NCBI GenBank assembly: GCA_020845705.1
Contig: JADLFH010000067.1
Location: forward strand, 36,455-100,454
Direction: 5' to 3'
Length of the DNA: 64,000 nucleotides
From: Microthrixaceae bacterium
Lineage (GTDB): Bacteria; Actinomycetota; Acidimicrobiia; Acidimicrobiales; Microtrichaceae
Shown here: piece after piece, positions 45,965 through 54,438 of the stretch
How positions within the stretch are numbered: the first letter of the stretch is position 1
Layout of the letters: each line of letters starts with the position of its first letter
The notes under the pieces: generated by a model
What the model was told of the DNA's origin: nothing
Databases searched by the model: none
Seen by the model: the letters and a program-made list of their open reading frames with translations, nothing else
Program-made: the position numbers and the translations under genes

Positions 45965-46085
45965 GGCGAGCGGTTTCGAGTGTCACAGGCTTCGACCCGC
46001 GCCGACTCCCAAGTTCGTGGAGGAGAGCGGTCCGGCCGTCCCAGACAAGGGTGGGGATCCGCCCTCGGTGGAGGGATCCCAACGC

Positions 46086-47060
46086 ATGGCCGCAGTCTGG
46101 TCGAGAATGTCGGGGGTGGCTCAGCCCTGGATCGCACCGGATACGCCGGCAGAACCCCATCGCTCGCCTCAGGTTCGTCTCGACGTGGCGAAGCAACGTC
46201 GCGCCGTCGGGCCGCTGGGCGGTTCGCCCGTAGAGCGCCTCCAGCCACGCGGGGTCGGAGCGATCCTCGACGGTGGCTTCGAGGTTCTGCGCTTCCGCTT
46301 CCCGCTGATCGCCGCGCTTACCGTCACGTTGGTGGCACCCCTGATGGGCGTCCCCCTGCTCGTTCGGAACCTCCGTGTGCAGGACCGGCTCGAGGACATG
46401 TCGAGCGTGAACTTCAACCTCGGTTTCGGACCCGCCACCCCCGGGGAGGGCGCGACGTGGGCTCTCGAACAGCTCGGCGGGGGCCTCGCCCTGGCGTTGG
46501 TGGGTGTGGCAATCGGGCACCTCGTGGCCGCGTGGCTTCGCGGAGAGGATCCCGGCTATCGCGATGTGATGAAGCTGGTCCTGCGGCGCGGGCCAGTCGC
46601 CGCTGCTGCGTGGGTGATGGCTCTGATCCCGAAGTCGCTGGGTGTGTTGGCCTGTGGTGTGGGTGTGCTCTTCACCGTGTCGATGTTCGTGGTCCTGTCC
46701 CCGTTGGTAGCGAACGAGGCAGTCGGACCCTTCGCCGCGGTGGGGCGGTGCTTCAAGCTGTCCTCGGGGCGGCGCGCCACGGCGATGGTCGGGTTCGTCG
46801 TCTGTGGCCTGTGTGTGAAGGTCGCGTTCGGTCTCGTGGGAATGCTGGTCGCCACCATCCTCGAGAGCCAGGTGCTCCAGCGACCGACCTGGGGTTGGAT
46901 CGCGATGAGTGCGGTGGAGCTTGGCTTCGCGCTGTTGCTCATCCCGGTGCAGGCCGGCTGGGCGTCGTTGGCCTATCTCGACCTGAGGGTTCGCTCCGAG
47001 GGGCTCGACATCGTCTTGGAGTCCGAGCGACTGTTCCCGGGGACGGCGAATGCTCGCTGA
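46086..47060 (+). CDS. Multi-span membrane protein upstream of the DUF4129 gene
   Basis: About 324 aa. ATG 46086 has GGAGGG 10 nt upstream; ATG 46107 and GTG 46017 are alternatives. After a polar N-terminus, GVGAILDGGFEVLRFRFPL leads into about six hydrophobic segments, resembling the glycerophosphodiester phosphodiesterase-like membrane domain proteins that accompany DUF4129 genes in actinobacteria. The C-terminus LDLRVRSEGLDIVLESERL matches that group. The 3' end overlaps the next gene by 11 nt. Its biochemical role is unknown. Confidence 0.78.
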   Translation: MAAVWSRMSGVAQPWIAPDTPAEPHRSPQVRLDVAKQRRAVGPLGGSPVERLQPRGVGAILDGGFEVLRFRFPLIAALTVTLVAPLMGVPLLVRNLRVQDRLEDMSSVNFNLGFGPATPGEGATWALEQLGGGLALALVGVAIGHLVAAWLRGEDPGYRDVMKLVLRRGPVAAAAWVMALIPKSLGVLACGVGVLFTVSMFVVLSPLVANEAVGPFAAVGRCFKLSSGRRATAMVGFVVCGLCVKVAFGLVGMLVATILESQVLQRPTWGWIAMSAVELGFALLLIPVQAGWASLAYLDLRVRSEGLDIVLESERLFPGTANAR

Positions 47061-47733
47061 GGGACCCACCCGAGACCAGGTTCGTGACGCTGCCGCCGAG
47101 GTCTTCCGCCGAGGCGAGTTCCAGCAGCGCAAGTCGCTGTTGCAGAGGTTCATGGAGTGGCTCGCGGGCCTTTTCGACGAGAGCGAGATGAGCCCACCGG
47201 AGCTGCGCCCAGGTGGCGGTTCCGCGCTGGGTGAACTGTTGTTGTACCTGCTGTTGGCCGTGTTGGTGGTTCTGGCGATCTGGCTGATCGTGCGTGCCGT
47301 GCGCGCCAGGGTGCGGAAGTCCGCTCGTGTGGAACCCGAGGACCCCGAGGCGCGTTTGGAGGAGGAACGTCCCGCTTCGGAGTGGCGCAGTGACGCCGAA
47401 CGTGCCGAGTCCGAGGGCCGCTGGAAGGACGCGATGCGCGACCGCTACCGGGAGCTGGTCGCGGAGCTGACCGAACGCCGGGTGTTGCCCGACGTGCCTG
47501 GCCGCACCACAGGTGAGCTTCGAGCCGACATGGCCGAGCACGAGCCGCCGATGGCGGATCCGTTCAGTGAGGCGTGCCTGCTCTTCGAGCTGCCCTGGTA
47601 CGCGGACCTGCCCACCGGTGCGGAGGAGAACAGTCGGATCCGGCAACTGACGGACCACATCTTGGCCGAGACCGAGGGAGCTCGCCGTCGAGACGGCAGG
47701 TCTCGGCGCGTGCCGGTGGAGGTCTCCGCTTGA
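47050..47733 (+). CDS. DUF4129 domain protein
   Basis: 227 aa with one central membrane helix (LGELLLYLLLAVLVVLAIWLIV) and a cytoplasmic C-terminal DUF4129 domain: GRWKDAMRDRYRELVAELTERRVL, PGRTTGELR and FSEACLLFELPWYADLPT. It overlaps the upstream gene by 11 nt and the next by 4 nt (TTGA), so the block is translated as a unit. The DUF4129-DUF4350-MoxR-DUF58 set is recurrent in actinobacteria and linked to cell-envelope biology, but the mechanism is not established. Confidence 0.88.
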   Translation: MLAEGPTRDQVRDAAAEVFRRGEFQQRKSLLQRFMEWLAGLFDESEMSPPELRPGGGSALGELLLYLLLAVLVVLAIWLIVRAVRARVRKSARVEPEDPEARLEEERPASEWRSDAERAESEGRWKDAMRDRYRELVAELTERRVLPDVPGRTTGELRADMAEHEPPMADPFSEACLLFELPWYADLPTGAEENSRIRQLTDHILAETEGARRRDGRSRRVPVEVSA

Positions 47734-48932
47734 GCGCCGCCCGTCCATCCGGGCGCGGCTGGTTGATCGTCGCGCTGCTCATGGTGTTCGTCGCGGGGCT
47801 CGTCTTGATGGGAGGCAACGACCGCGGGACTCCATATGACCTCGACGACCCGGGACCCGACGGCTACAAGGGCCTTCGTCTGGTGCTCGAACGCCTGGGA
47901 GCCGAAGTCGACGAGGGGGACAGCTCGGAGATCGACGTCGGGTTGGCACGCAGCGGGACCGTCGTCTACGTGCCGGTGGCCACAGCGATCCCCCACGAAC
48001 AGACCCGACGCTGGGAGGACTTCGTCCGCAGTGGAGGTCGGCTCGTGTTGGGAACGCCTCGCGACGACGGCGGCCCACAGCCCACAGAGGACCCCTCGGG
48101 GGGTGTGATCGTCGGGTCGCCGCCGGGGATCTGCGACATCGACGAGCTTGCCGACCTGGAGGCGATCGACCCTTCCGGTTTCCAGCGGCTGGAGGTTCCC
48201 GCGGGCGAGCGGAGCTGCTACGGCGACGGCGAGGTTGCCCTGATCGTCCAACAGATGATCGGGGAGGGCACCCTCACGACCCTCGCCAGTCCCCGGTTGT
48301 TGATCAACGACGCCCTCCGAGCCCGCAACCAGGAGGTGGACGACCCGAAAGGCCCCATGCGGGACAACGTGGTGGTGGCGGCGAGGTTGTTCGCGCCCGA
48401 TGGGCAGGGTCGCGTGCTGGTCATCACCTCAGGCGTTGCCGCCGCCGAGTTGGGTGAGGAGTCGATCCTCAGCCTGATCGGCCCCAGCGTGAAGTTGGGG
48501 CTCTGGCAGCTGGTGATCGCCTTCGCTCTCTTCGCCTGGTGGCGAGGCCGTCGTCACGGACGGGTGGTCACCGAAACACAGCCCGTGCCCATCGCCGGTT
48601 CCGAGCTCGTCGCCGCGGTCGGCAACCTGATGTCGCGTCGCCACGATCCCCGCCACGCGGCAACACTCCTGCGTACCGCGGCCGTGAGGGACCTGGCCGA
48701 GCGACTTGGTGTGCCCCGTGGCACCGATGTCACCGTGGTCGCGGAGCTGATCGCCGCACGCACGGGTCGCGACCCCGCCGCGGTCCTCGGCCCCTTGGCG
48801 TCGACCCCGGTCTCAACCGACGGCGACCTCTTGGCGGTCGCCGCACATCTCGAAGCCATCCGAACGGAGGTCCTCCATGGCCGATCATCACCAGCTGCCC
48901 TCGGCACGCGGTCCGATCCTGGCGCTCCGTGA
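47730..48932 (+). CDS. DUF4350 domain protein
   Basis: 400 aa from TTG 47730, which overlaps the preceding stop as TTGA. An N-terminal helix (GWLIVALLMVFVAGLVLMGG) is followed by an extracytoplasmic GATase-like domain (GYKGLRLVLERLGAEV, GTVVYVPVATAIP, FVRSGGRLVLGTPR). A second helix (GLWQLVIAFALFAWW) precedes a cytoplasmic region (HAATLLRTAAVRDLAERLGVP). The 3' end overlaps the MoxR gene by 56 nt. Two cysteines (GICDID, ERSCYGD) may form a disulfide. Confidence 0.85.
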   Translation: MSAARPSGRGWLIVALLMVFVAGLVLMGGNDRGTPYDLDDPGPDGYKGLRLVLERLGAEVDEGDSSEIDVGLARSGTVVYVPVATAIPHEQTRRWEDFVRSGGRLVLGTPRDDGGPQPTEDPSGGVIVGSPPGICDIDELADLEAIDPSGFQRLEVPAGERSCYGDGEVALIVQQMIGEGTLTTLASPRLLINDALRARNQEVDDPKGPMRDNVVVAARLFAPDGQGRVLVITSGVAAAELGEESILSLIGPSVKLGLWQLVIAFALFAWWRGRRHGRVVTETQPVPIAGSELVAAVGNLMSRRHDPRHAATLLRTAAVRDLAERLGVPRGTDVTVVAELIAARTGRDPAAVLGPLASTPVSTDGDLLAVAAHLEAIRTEVLHGRSSPAALGTRSDPGAP

Positions 48933-49845
48933 GGAGGTGGCCAAGGTCGTCGTAGGACAGGAGGGAACCCTCTCGGGGCTGGTCGCGGCCCTCCTCGTCC
49001 GGGGGCACGTCCTGTTGGAGGGCGTGCCCGGCGTGGCCAAGACGCTGTTGGTCAAGACGATGGCGGCCGCCCTGGGAGCCGAGTTCTCCCGGGTGCAGTT
49101 CACGCCCGATCTGATGCCCTCCGATGTGACCGGCCAGTCGATCCTCGACCAGAGCGACGGCTCGTTCCGCTTCCGCGAGGGCCCGGTGTTCACCAACCTG
49201 TTGTTGGCCGACGAGATCAACCGGACGCCACCGAAGACGCAGGCCTCGCTGCTGGAGGCGATGGAGGAACGCCAGGTGACCGTGGAGGGCCACCCCCGGG
49301 CGCTGCCCGACCCTTTCGTGGTGATCGCCACTCAGAACCCGATCGAGTACGAAGGCACCTACCCGTTGCCGGAGGCCCAGCTCGACAGGTTCATGTTCAA
49401 GCTCCTGGTCGGATACCCCAGCTTCGAACAGGAGACCGACGTGCTTGCGCGACATCAGGCGGGCATGGACCCCCATGACATAGTCGGCGCCGGCGTTCGG
49501 CCCGTGGCAAGCCTCGCCGATCTCGCCCAGGCCCGGCGGGAGGTCGCGGCCGTCCAGGTGGAGCCCACGGTGTTGCAGTACATGGTGATGTTGTGCCGGG
49601 CCACCCGCGACACCCCGTCGGTGCAGTTGGGGGTGTCGCCGCGTGGGGCGGCGGCGTTGCTGCACGCCTCCAAGGCCTGGGCGTGGCTGTCAGGGCGGCC
49701 GTATGTGACACCGGATGAGGTGAAGGCGGTCGCCAAGCCGGTGCTGCGCCACCGGATCCTGGTTCGTCCGGAGTTGGAGCTGGAGGGCACTTCCCCCGAC
49801 GGCGTGTTGGACTCCCTGTTGGCCACGGTTCCCGCGCCCCGCTGA
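48877..49845 (+). CDS. MoxR-family AAA+ ATPase
   Basis: 322 aa. Walker A LEGVPGVAKTLLVK, Walker B LLLADEINRTPPKTQASLLEAMEERQVT (split here), sensor ATQNPIEYEGTYPLPEAQLDRF and arginine-finger region are those of MoxR chaperone-like ATPases, which assemble or activate partner proteins with von Willebrand-type domains. The adjacent DUF58 gene is the usual partner. Start ATG 48877 lies inside the 3' end of the DUF4350 gene. Confidence 0.94.
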   Translation: MADHHQLPSARGPILALREEVAKVVVGQEGTLSGLVAALLVRGHVLLEGVPGVAKTLLVKTMAAALGAEFSRVQFTPDLMPSDVTGQSILDQSDGSFRFREGPVFTNLLLADEINRTPPKTQASLLEAMEERQVTVEGHPRALPDPFVVIATQNPIEYEGTYPLPEAQLDRFMFKLLVGYPSFEQETDVLARHQAGMDPHDIVGAGVRPVASLADLAQARREVAAVQVEPTVLQYMVMLCRATRDTPSVQLGVSPRGAAALLHASKAWAWLSGRPYVTPDEVKAVAKPVLRHRILVRPELELEGTSPDGVLDSLLATVPAPR

Positions 49846-49860
49846 GTCTGTCGCCGAGCC

Positions 49861-51177
49861 GTGGTCCCCACCCGCCGACTTGCAGCATTGGCAGCGATCC
49901 TCGGTGTCGCGCTGTGGTTCTACCCGGGTGACCTCGTGGGCGGGTTGTGGGGCACGCTCGGGATCCTCAACGGCCTCCTGGTTGCGCTTGGGGCGCTCGA
50001 CGCAGCCGTTGCCCCGGCCGCGTCGAACATCGAGATCTCCCGTTCGTTCCCGCCCGTCGTGGTGATGGGAACCGAGGCCGAGTGGCGGTGGCGGCTGGTC
50101 AACCGCGGCGCGCGTCGGATGAAGGTGCGGATCGCCGACGAGTTGGCCCCGTCGTTGCACGCTCGCCGCCGGCGCTTCCAGATGACGTTGGAGCCCCGGG
50201 CGCGGGCGGAGGTGTCCACGGTCATCCACCCGTCGCGCAGGGGTCGCTTCGTGGTGTCGGAGTTGGTGGTGCGGGTGGAAGGCCCCCTGGGTCTGTGCAT
50301 GCGCCAGCGCCGGCGTCAGATGCCCTCGGTGTTGCGTGTGTACCCGCCGTTCCGAAGCCGTGACGAAGCCGAACTGCGCATTCGCAAGGCGCGGATCCTC
50401 GAGGTGGGCCTGCGTTCCGCCAAAGGGGTGGGTGGGGGCACCGAGTTCGAACAGCTGCGTGAGTACACACCCGATGACGAACTGCGTCGCGTCGACTGGG
50501 CGGCCTCCGCTCGGACGGGCCGCATGATCGTGCGTACGTACCGTCCCGAGCGGAACCAGACGGTCATCCTCCTGTTGGACAACGGCCGTCTCATGGCCGC
50601 CCAGGTAGGGGGAGTGCCGCGCATCGAGCACGCCATGGACGCGGCGATCATGGTCGGCCACGTGGCCACGCACCTGGGTGACAAGGCGGGGATGATCACC
50701 TTCGACGCGGCCGTGCGTTCGATTGTCCCGCCCGCCCGTCGTCATGACCAGACCTCGCAGTTGACCGAGGCGATGTACGCCCTGGAGCCGGTCCTGTTGG
50801 AGAGCGACTACCAGGGGGCCTTCACGGCGATGATGGCCCGGTTCCGCCGTCGTTCACTGATCGTGATCCTGTCGGATCTCGCCGAGCAGTCCGTCGGCGA
50901 CACGTTGCTGCCGGCGCTGCCGCTCATCCTGCGTCACCACGTCGTGGTCATCGGTGCCGTGCGCGACCCCGAGGTGGTTGCATGGGCGTCGTCGGTGCCG
51001 GCCGACGCCGAGGAGGCATACCGAAAGGCGGCGGCGGTCTCGGCGTTGGTGGAGCGTGACCGCACGGTGGCGCGGCTCCGGGGCGTGGGCGCGACGGTGA
51101 TTGACGCGCCCCCCGGGAGGCTCGCCCCTCAACTCGCCGACGCCTACCTGGCGATCAAGTCCACCGGCCGCCTCTGA
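49861..51177 (+). CDS. DUF58 (VWA-like) protein
   Basis: 438 aa from GTG 49861. Two N-terminal hydrophobic segments (LAALAAILGVALWFYPGDL and WGTLGILNGLLVALGALDAAV, the latter 21 residues split here) are followed by a beta domain. Then come the DUF58 signature EFEQLREYTPDDELRRVDWAA and a VWA-like fold (VILLLDNGRLM). The GTEFEQLREY-DD pattern is invariant in the family. It pairs with the MoxR ATPase 16 nt upstream and ends at the composite repeat locus. Confidence 0.9.
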   Translation: MVPTRRLAALAAILGVALWFYPGDLVGGLWGTLGILNGLLVALGALDAAVAPAASNIEISRSFPPVVVMGTEAEWRWRLVNRGARRMKVRIADELAPSLHARRRRFQMTLEPRARAEVSTVIHPSRRGRFVVSELVVRVEGPLGLCMRQRRRQMPSVLRVYPPFRSRDEAELRIRKARILEVGLRSAKGVGGGTEFEQLREYTPDDELRRVDWAASARTGRMIVRTYRPERNQTVILLLDNGRLMAAQVGGVPRIEHAMDAAIMVGHVATHLGDKAGMITFDAAVRSIVPPARRHDQTSQLTEAMYALEPVLLESDYQGAFTAMMARFRRRSLIVILSDLAEQSVGDTLLPALPLILRHHVVVIGAVRDPEVVAWASSVPADAEEAYRKAAAVSALVERDRTVARLRGVGATVIDAPPGRLAPQLADAYLAIKSTGRL

Positions 51178-51185
51178 CACCGGCC

Positions 51186-51440
51186 CCCCACGCCTCAAAC
51201 CAGCGGCCCCCCACGCCTCAAACCGGCGGCCCCCCACGCCTCAAACCGGCCCATGAGGCATGAAGGTCGGAAACCGGGCCTCTCTGCCTCAAACCAGCGG
51301 CCCCCCACGCCTCAAACCGGCCCATGAGGCATGAAGGGTCGGAAACCGGGCCTCTCTGCCTCATGAATGGGATTGAGGCAGGGAGGGCCGGGGGATTGAG
51401 GCAGGGAGGGCCGGGGGATTGAGGCAGGGAGGGCCGGGGG
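51186..51440. repeat. Composite TGAGGCA repeat, locus B
   Basis: It fills nearly the whole 277-bp gap between the convergent DUF58 and SpoIIM-like genes. Left units (GCCTCAAAC, 23-bp period) start at 51192, 51215 and 51238, with further copies at 51286 and 51309. Right units (ATTGAGGCAGGGAGGG, 23 bp) start at 51372, 51395 and 51418 in the opposite sense. The central hairpin module (ATGAGGCA, core near GTCGGAAACCGG) is itself duplicated about 71 bp apart. The 72 bp at 51309-51380 match locus A without gaps (56 of 72 by hand count). Confidence 0.85.
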
Positions 51441-51454
51441 AGCGAGTCGGGGAG

Positions 51455-52444
51455 TCAGGTGGGCTGCTCGCGGAGATGGCCTCGGTAGCCGGCCGCCTCG
51501 GCGTTGCGTCCGAAGCCAACGACGTAGGCCACGAACACCGCTTCGATAGCCGCGCCGATCCCCACGCGGGTCCAAGTGGGCAACCCCGATGGGGTGACCC
51601 AGGCTTCCACGAAGGCAGCGACGGCGAAGCACACCACCAACCCGATGACGATCGTGGCGGTGCGTAGGCCCTCCTCCGCCAGCGCCCGGGCGCGGGTTCG
51701 CTCGCCGGGGGAGATGATCGCCCACGCCAGCATCAGTCCAGCCGCGCCGGCGACGATGATCGCCGAGATCTCCAAGAGGCCGTGGGGGAGTATCAAGCCC
51801 CAGAAGAGCCCTCCCCGATCATGGCTGTGCATCACGGCGGCCATCATCCCCACGTTCGCCCCGTTCTGGGCCAGGATCCAGGCAGTCGGCACTCCAGCCA
51901 GAACACCGGTCGAGAACGCGAGGAACGACACGAGGATGTTGTTGACCGTCACGTTCGTCTGGAAGACCTCGGCGGCTTCAGAGGAGTAGTAGGCCTCGAA
52001 GTCGTTCGTGGCGATCGACTCCTGGAGCTGCTCTGGGATGGCCGCCCGACGGATGTCGTCGTCGTTGGTGAGCCAGATTCCGACCGCCAACGCCGGGGCC
52101 ACGAACAACAGCAGGGACACGGCGACCGCGCGCCGACACGTCCAGACGGCCGCTGGGAACGTGATGCCGAAGAACCTGCCCAGAGCCAGGCCCGGGCGGG
52201 TCCGGGTCCGGTAGATCGTCCCGCGGGCGAGCCCGAGGGTGCGGCTGAGGCGGGTGACCAGACCCACGTCGTCGAACGCGGTGCGGGCGTGCGCGAGATG
52301 TGCGGAGGTCCGCTGGTAGAGGGTCACCAACTCTTCCAACTCCGTGGCGCTGAGACGCCCCGCCCCGCGCCTCGCGGTGCCCGCCAGATGTTCGAGGCGG
52401 GTCCACGACGGCTGGTTCTCTGCGATGAACCGGTCGATATCGAT
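51455..52444 (-). CDS. Stage II sporulation protein M-like (SpoIIM/DUF95) membrane protein
   Basis: About 329 aa. The conserved N-terminus DIDRFIAENQPSWTRLEHL and ELEELVTLYQRTSAHL of this family is encoded upstream of the first TTG (52339). The frame has no ATG/GTG/TTG between the in-frame stop at 52454-52456 and that TTG. The only fitting start is ATC 52444, which lies exactly 6 nt after a minus-strand TAGTGT. About six membrane helices follow, with the SpoIIM core HGLLEISAIIVAGAAGLMLAW. In non-sporulating actinobacteria its role is unknown; it is paired with an RDD gene as often seen. Confidence 0.85.
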   Translation of the reverse strand: MDIDRFIAENQPSWTRLEHLAGTARRGAGRLSATELEELVTLYQRTSAHLAHARTAFDDVGLVTRLSRTLGLARGTIYRTRTRPGLALGRFFGITFPAAVWTCRRAVAVSLLLFVAPALAVGIWLTNDDDIRRAAIPEQLQESIATNDFEAYYSSEAAEVFQTNVTVNNILVSFLAFSTGVLAGVPTAWILAQNGANVGMMAAVMHSHDRGGLFWGLILPHGLLEISAIIVAGAAGLMLAWAIISPGERTRARALAEEGLRTATIVIGLVVCFAVAAFVEAWVTPSGLPTWTRVGIGAAIEAVFVAYVVGFGRNAEAAGYRGHLREQPT

Positions 52445-52450
52445 GGTCGA

Positions 52451-52456
52451 ACACTA
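52451..52456 (-). promoter_or_regulatory. -10 of the SpoIIM-like gene, overlapping the divergent -10
   Basis: Minus-strand TAGTGT, 6 nt from ATC 52444. It shares the TA at 52455-52456 with the plus-strand -10 TACGGT. Confidence 0.5.
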
Positions 52457-52460
52457 CGGT
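52455..52460 (+). promoter_or_regulatory. -10 of the RDD gene, overlapping the divergent -10
   Basis: TACGGT with 10 nt to ATG 52471, leaving at most a few bases of leader. No Shine-Dalgarno. Confidence 0.45.
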
Positions 52461-52470
52461 TCAGGGCGTC

Positions 52471-53256
52471 ATGTCGGACGCACCCTCCAGTGGGATCGTC
52501 ACACCCGAGGCGGTCATCCTCGAACTCCCCGCGGCGGGGGTGGCAACCCGTCTCGGCGCCAAGGTGGCCGACTTGCTCGTCTTGGCGTCGGTCGGTGGGT
52601 TCGTCGGATCGCTGGTCATCGCGATGATCGGAACATTCGAGATACGCCTCGCGCAGATCCTCGCCGTCATCTGGTACGCGTCGGTGCTCATCCTCCTTCC
52701 GATGGTGTTCGAAGGGCTGATGAACGGCCGCACGCCCGGCAAGGCCATCTTCGGTCTGCGGGTGGTGACACTCGACGGAGGCCCCATCGGCTGGCGCCAC
52801 GCGTTCCTCCGGGCGATCGCGCAGGTGCCCGATGTCTACCTGGGTCTCGGGATCCTGCCTGCACTCGTCACACGACGTACCCAGAGGTTCGGGGACCTGA
52901 TGGCCGGCACGTTCGTGCTGGTAGAGCGTCACGGTGGCCACAGTTCCAACCCGATCGCCTTCCTGCCGCCCCCGGGCTGGGAGCACTACGTGTACTCCCT
53001 CGACGTGGGGCGGATCCGCCCCGAGCAGTACCGGTTGATCCGCACCTTCCTGCTGCGCGTGAGCGAGTTGACCCCCCAGGCGCGCTGGGCGTTGGGGGTC
53101 CAGATGGCTGAAGCCGCGCGGGCGCGGGTCGCCCCCGATCCGCCGGTCGCCGTGGAACCCGAGCAGTTCCTCGTCTGCGTCGCCTCGGCGTATCAGCATC
53201 GCAACGGCGGCATCCCCCGTCCCGACCAGATCGTCGGTGGCTTGATCAACCGCTGA
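52471..53256 (+). CDS. RDD family membrane protein
   Basis: 261 aa. The RDD signature is present: GVATRLGAKVADLLVLASVGGF (Arg-Asp analogue, split across lines of the family), MNGRTPGKAIFGLRVVTLDG, and GWRHAFLRAIAQVPDVYLGLG with RTQRFGDLMAGTFVLVER. Three to four helices lie in the N-terminal half. The C-terminal 100 residues are hydrophilic and helical. Function in actinobacteria is not defined, though transport has been proposed for some members. Divergent from the SpoIIM-like gene through a shared promoter. Confidence 0.88.
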   Translation: MSDAPSSGIVTPEAVILELPAAGVATRLGAKVADLLVLASVGGFVGSLVIAMIGTFEIRLAQILAVIWYASVLILLPMVFEGLMNGRTPGKAIFGLRVVTLDGGPIGWRHAFLRAIAQVPDVYLGLGILPALVTRRTQRFGDLMAGTFVLVERHGGHSSNPIAFLPPPGWEHYVYSLDVGRIRPEQYRLIRTFLLRVSELTPQARWALGVQMAEAARARVAPDPPVAVEPEQFLVCVASAYQHRNGGIPRPDQIVGGLINR

Positions 53257-53276
53257 GTGCCGCAGACGCCAGTACG

Positions 53277-53282
53277 TAGCCT
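53277..53282 (+). promoter_or_regulatory. Leaderless-type -10 of the cysteine desulfurase gene
   Basis: TAGCCT followed by exactly 6 nt and GTG 53289. Confidence 0.6.
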
Positions 53283-53288
53283 GTTGGG

Positions 53289-54437
53289 GTGCCCCAGGTC
53301 GCGTACTTCGATCACGCAGCATCCTCACCGACGCTTCCCGAGGTGATCGATGCCGTGGTCGCGCACCTCGGCGAGGCATCGGCCAACCCGTCGGGGACCC
53401 ACCGACGGGCAAGAGCGGCAAGGCGCCGGGTGGACGAGGCGCGCGACACGGTGGCGAAGGTGTTGGGTGTGGAGCCGGGCGGCGTCATCTGGACCAGCGG
53501 CGGCACCGAGGCCGACAACCTCGCCGTGTTCGGCGCCGGAGCCCTCGATCCCAGCGCCACACTGGTGTGCAGCGCGATAGAGCACGCCGCGGTGCTGGAA
53601 CCGGTTCGCCGTCTGGGCGGCACGACGACGGCGGTGGACCGCAGGGGCCTGGTCGATCTCGACGTGCTCGCCTCATCCCTCGACGAGGCGACGCGGCTGG
53701 TGTCGGTCATGGCCGTCAACAACGAGGTGGGCACCATCCAGCCGATCGAGGCGGTGGCAGGGATCGTTCGAGCCCGGGCACCGCGGGCGGTGCTCCACGT
53801 CGACGCGGTGCAGGGCCTCGGGTGGCTCGATCTGTCGGCTGTCGCTGCCCTGGCGGACGCGGTTTCCATCAGCGCGCACAAGGTGGGAGGCCCCCAGGGT
53901 GTCGGTGCACTGTGGCTGCGGGCGGGCGTGGGGCTGGCACCTCGTGCGCTGGGAGGCGGCCAGGAGCGCGGCAGGCGCAGCGGCACGGTTCCCGTGGCGC
54001 TCGTGGCCGGGGCCGCCGTCGCGGTGGAGTTGGCCGCAGAGCGACGCGACGAGATCGTTGCCCGGGTGCGGCGACTCCGCGATCGGCTCGCCGACGGGCT
54101 GCTGTCCGCCGTCGATGGCGTAGTGGAGACCGGCGTGTTCGACGATGACCGGGCCCACAAGGTTGCCGGCAACCTCCACCTGTGCATCGACGGAGTGGAA
54201 GGCGAAGCCCTCCTCTACCTGCTCGACGAGGCAGGCATCGCCGCGTCCGCCGCTGCCGCCTGTTCCTCGGGTGCCGCTGCGCCATCCCACGTGCTTGCCG
54301 CGATGGGCATGGCCGGTGGGTCCTCGACCGCGGCGCTGCGCCTCAGCCTCGGTCCCTCGACCACCGACGCCGAGGTCGACCGGGTGCTCGACGTGCTCCC
54401 TGCCGCGGTGGCGCGACTGCGGACGATGGGATCCTGA
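53289..54437 (+). CDS. iscS: Cysteine desulfurase (NifS/IscS type)
   Basis: 382-aa PLP enzyme that mobilises sulfur from cysteine as a protein-bound persulfide. PLP Lys198 is in SISAHKVGGPQGVG, the catalytic Cys325 is in AAACSSGAAAPSHVL, and VNNEVGTIQP and HVDAVQGLGWL are conserved. One nucleotide separates it from mnmA, which uses its sulfur for tRNA 2-thiouridine. GTG 53289 lies exactly 6 nt after a TAGCCT -10. Confidence 0.95.
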   Translation: MPQVAYFDHAASSPTLPEVIDAVVAHLGEASANPSGTHRRARAARRRVDEARDTVAKVLGVEPGGVIWTSGGTEADNLAVFGAGALDPSATLVCSAIEHAAVLEPVRRLGGTTTAVDRRGLVDLDVLASSLDEATRLVSVMAVNNEVGTIQPIEAVAGIVRARAPRAVLHVDAVQGLGWLDLSAVAALADAVSISAHKVGGPQGVGALWLRAGVGLAPRALGGGQERGRRSGTVPVALVAGAAVAVELAAERRDEIVARVRRLRDRLADGLLSAVDGVVETGVFDDDRAHKVAGNLHLCIDGVEGEALLYLLDEAGIAASAAAACSSGAAAPSHVLAAMGMAGGSSTAALRLSLGPSTTDAEVDRVLDVLPAAVARLRTMGS

Positions 54438-54438
54438 C

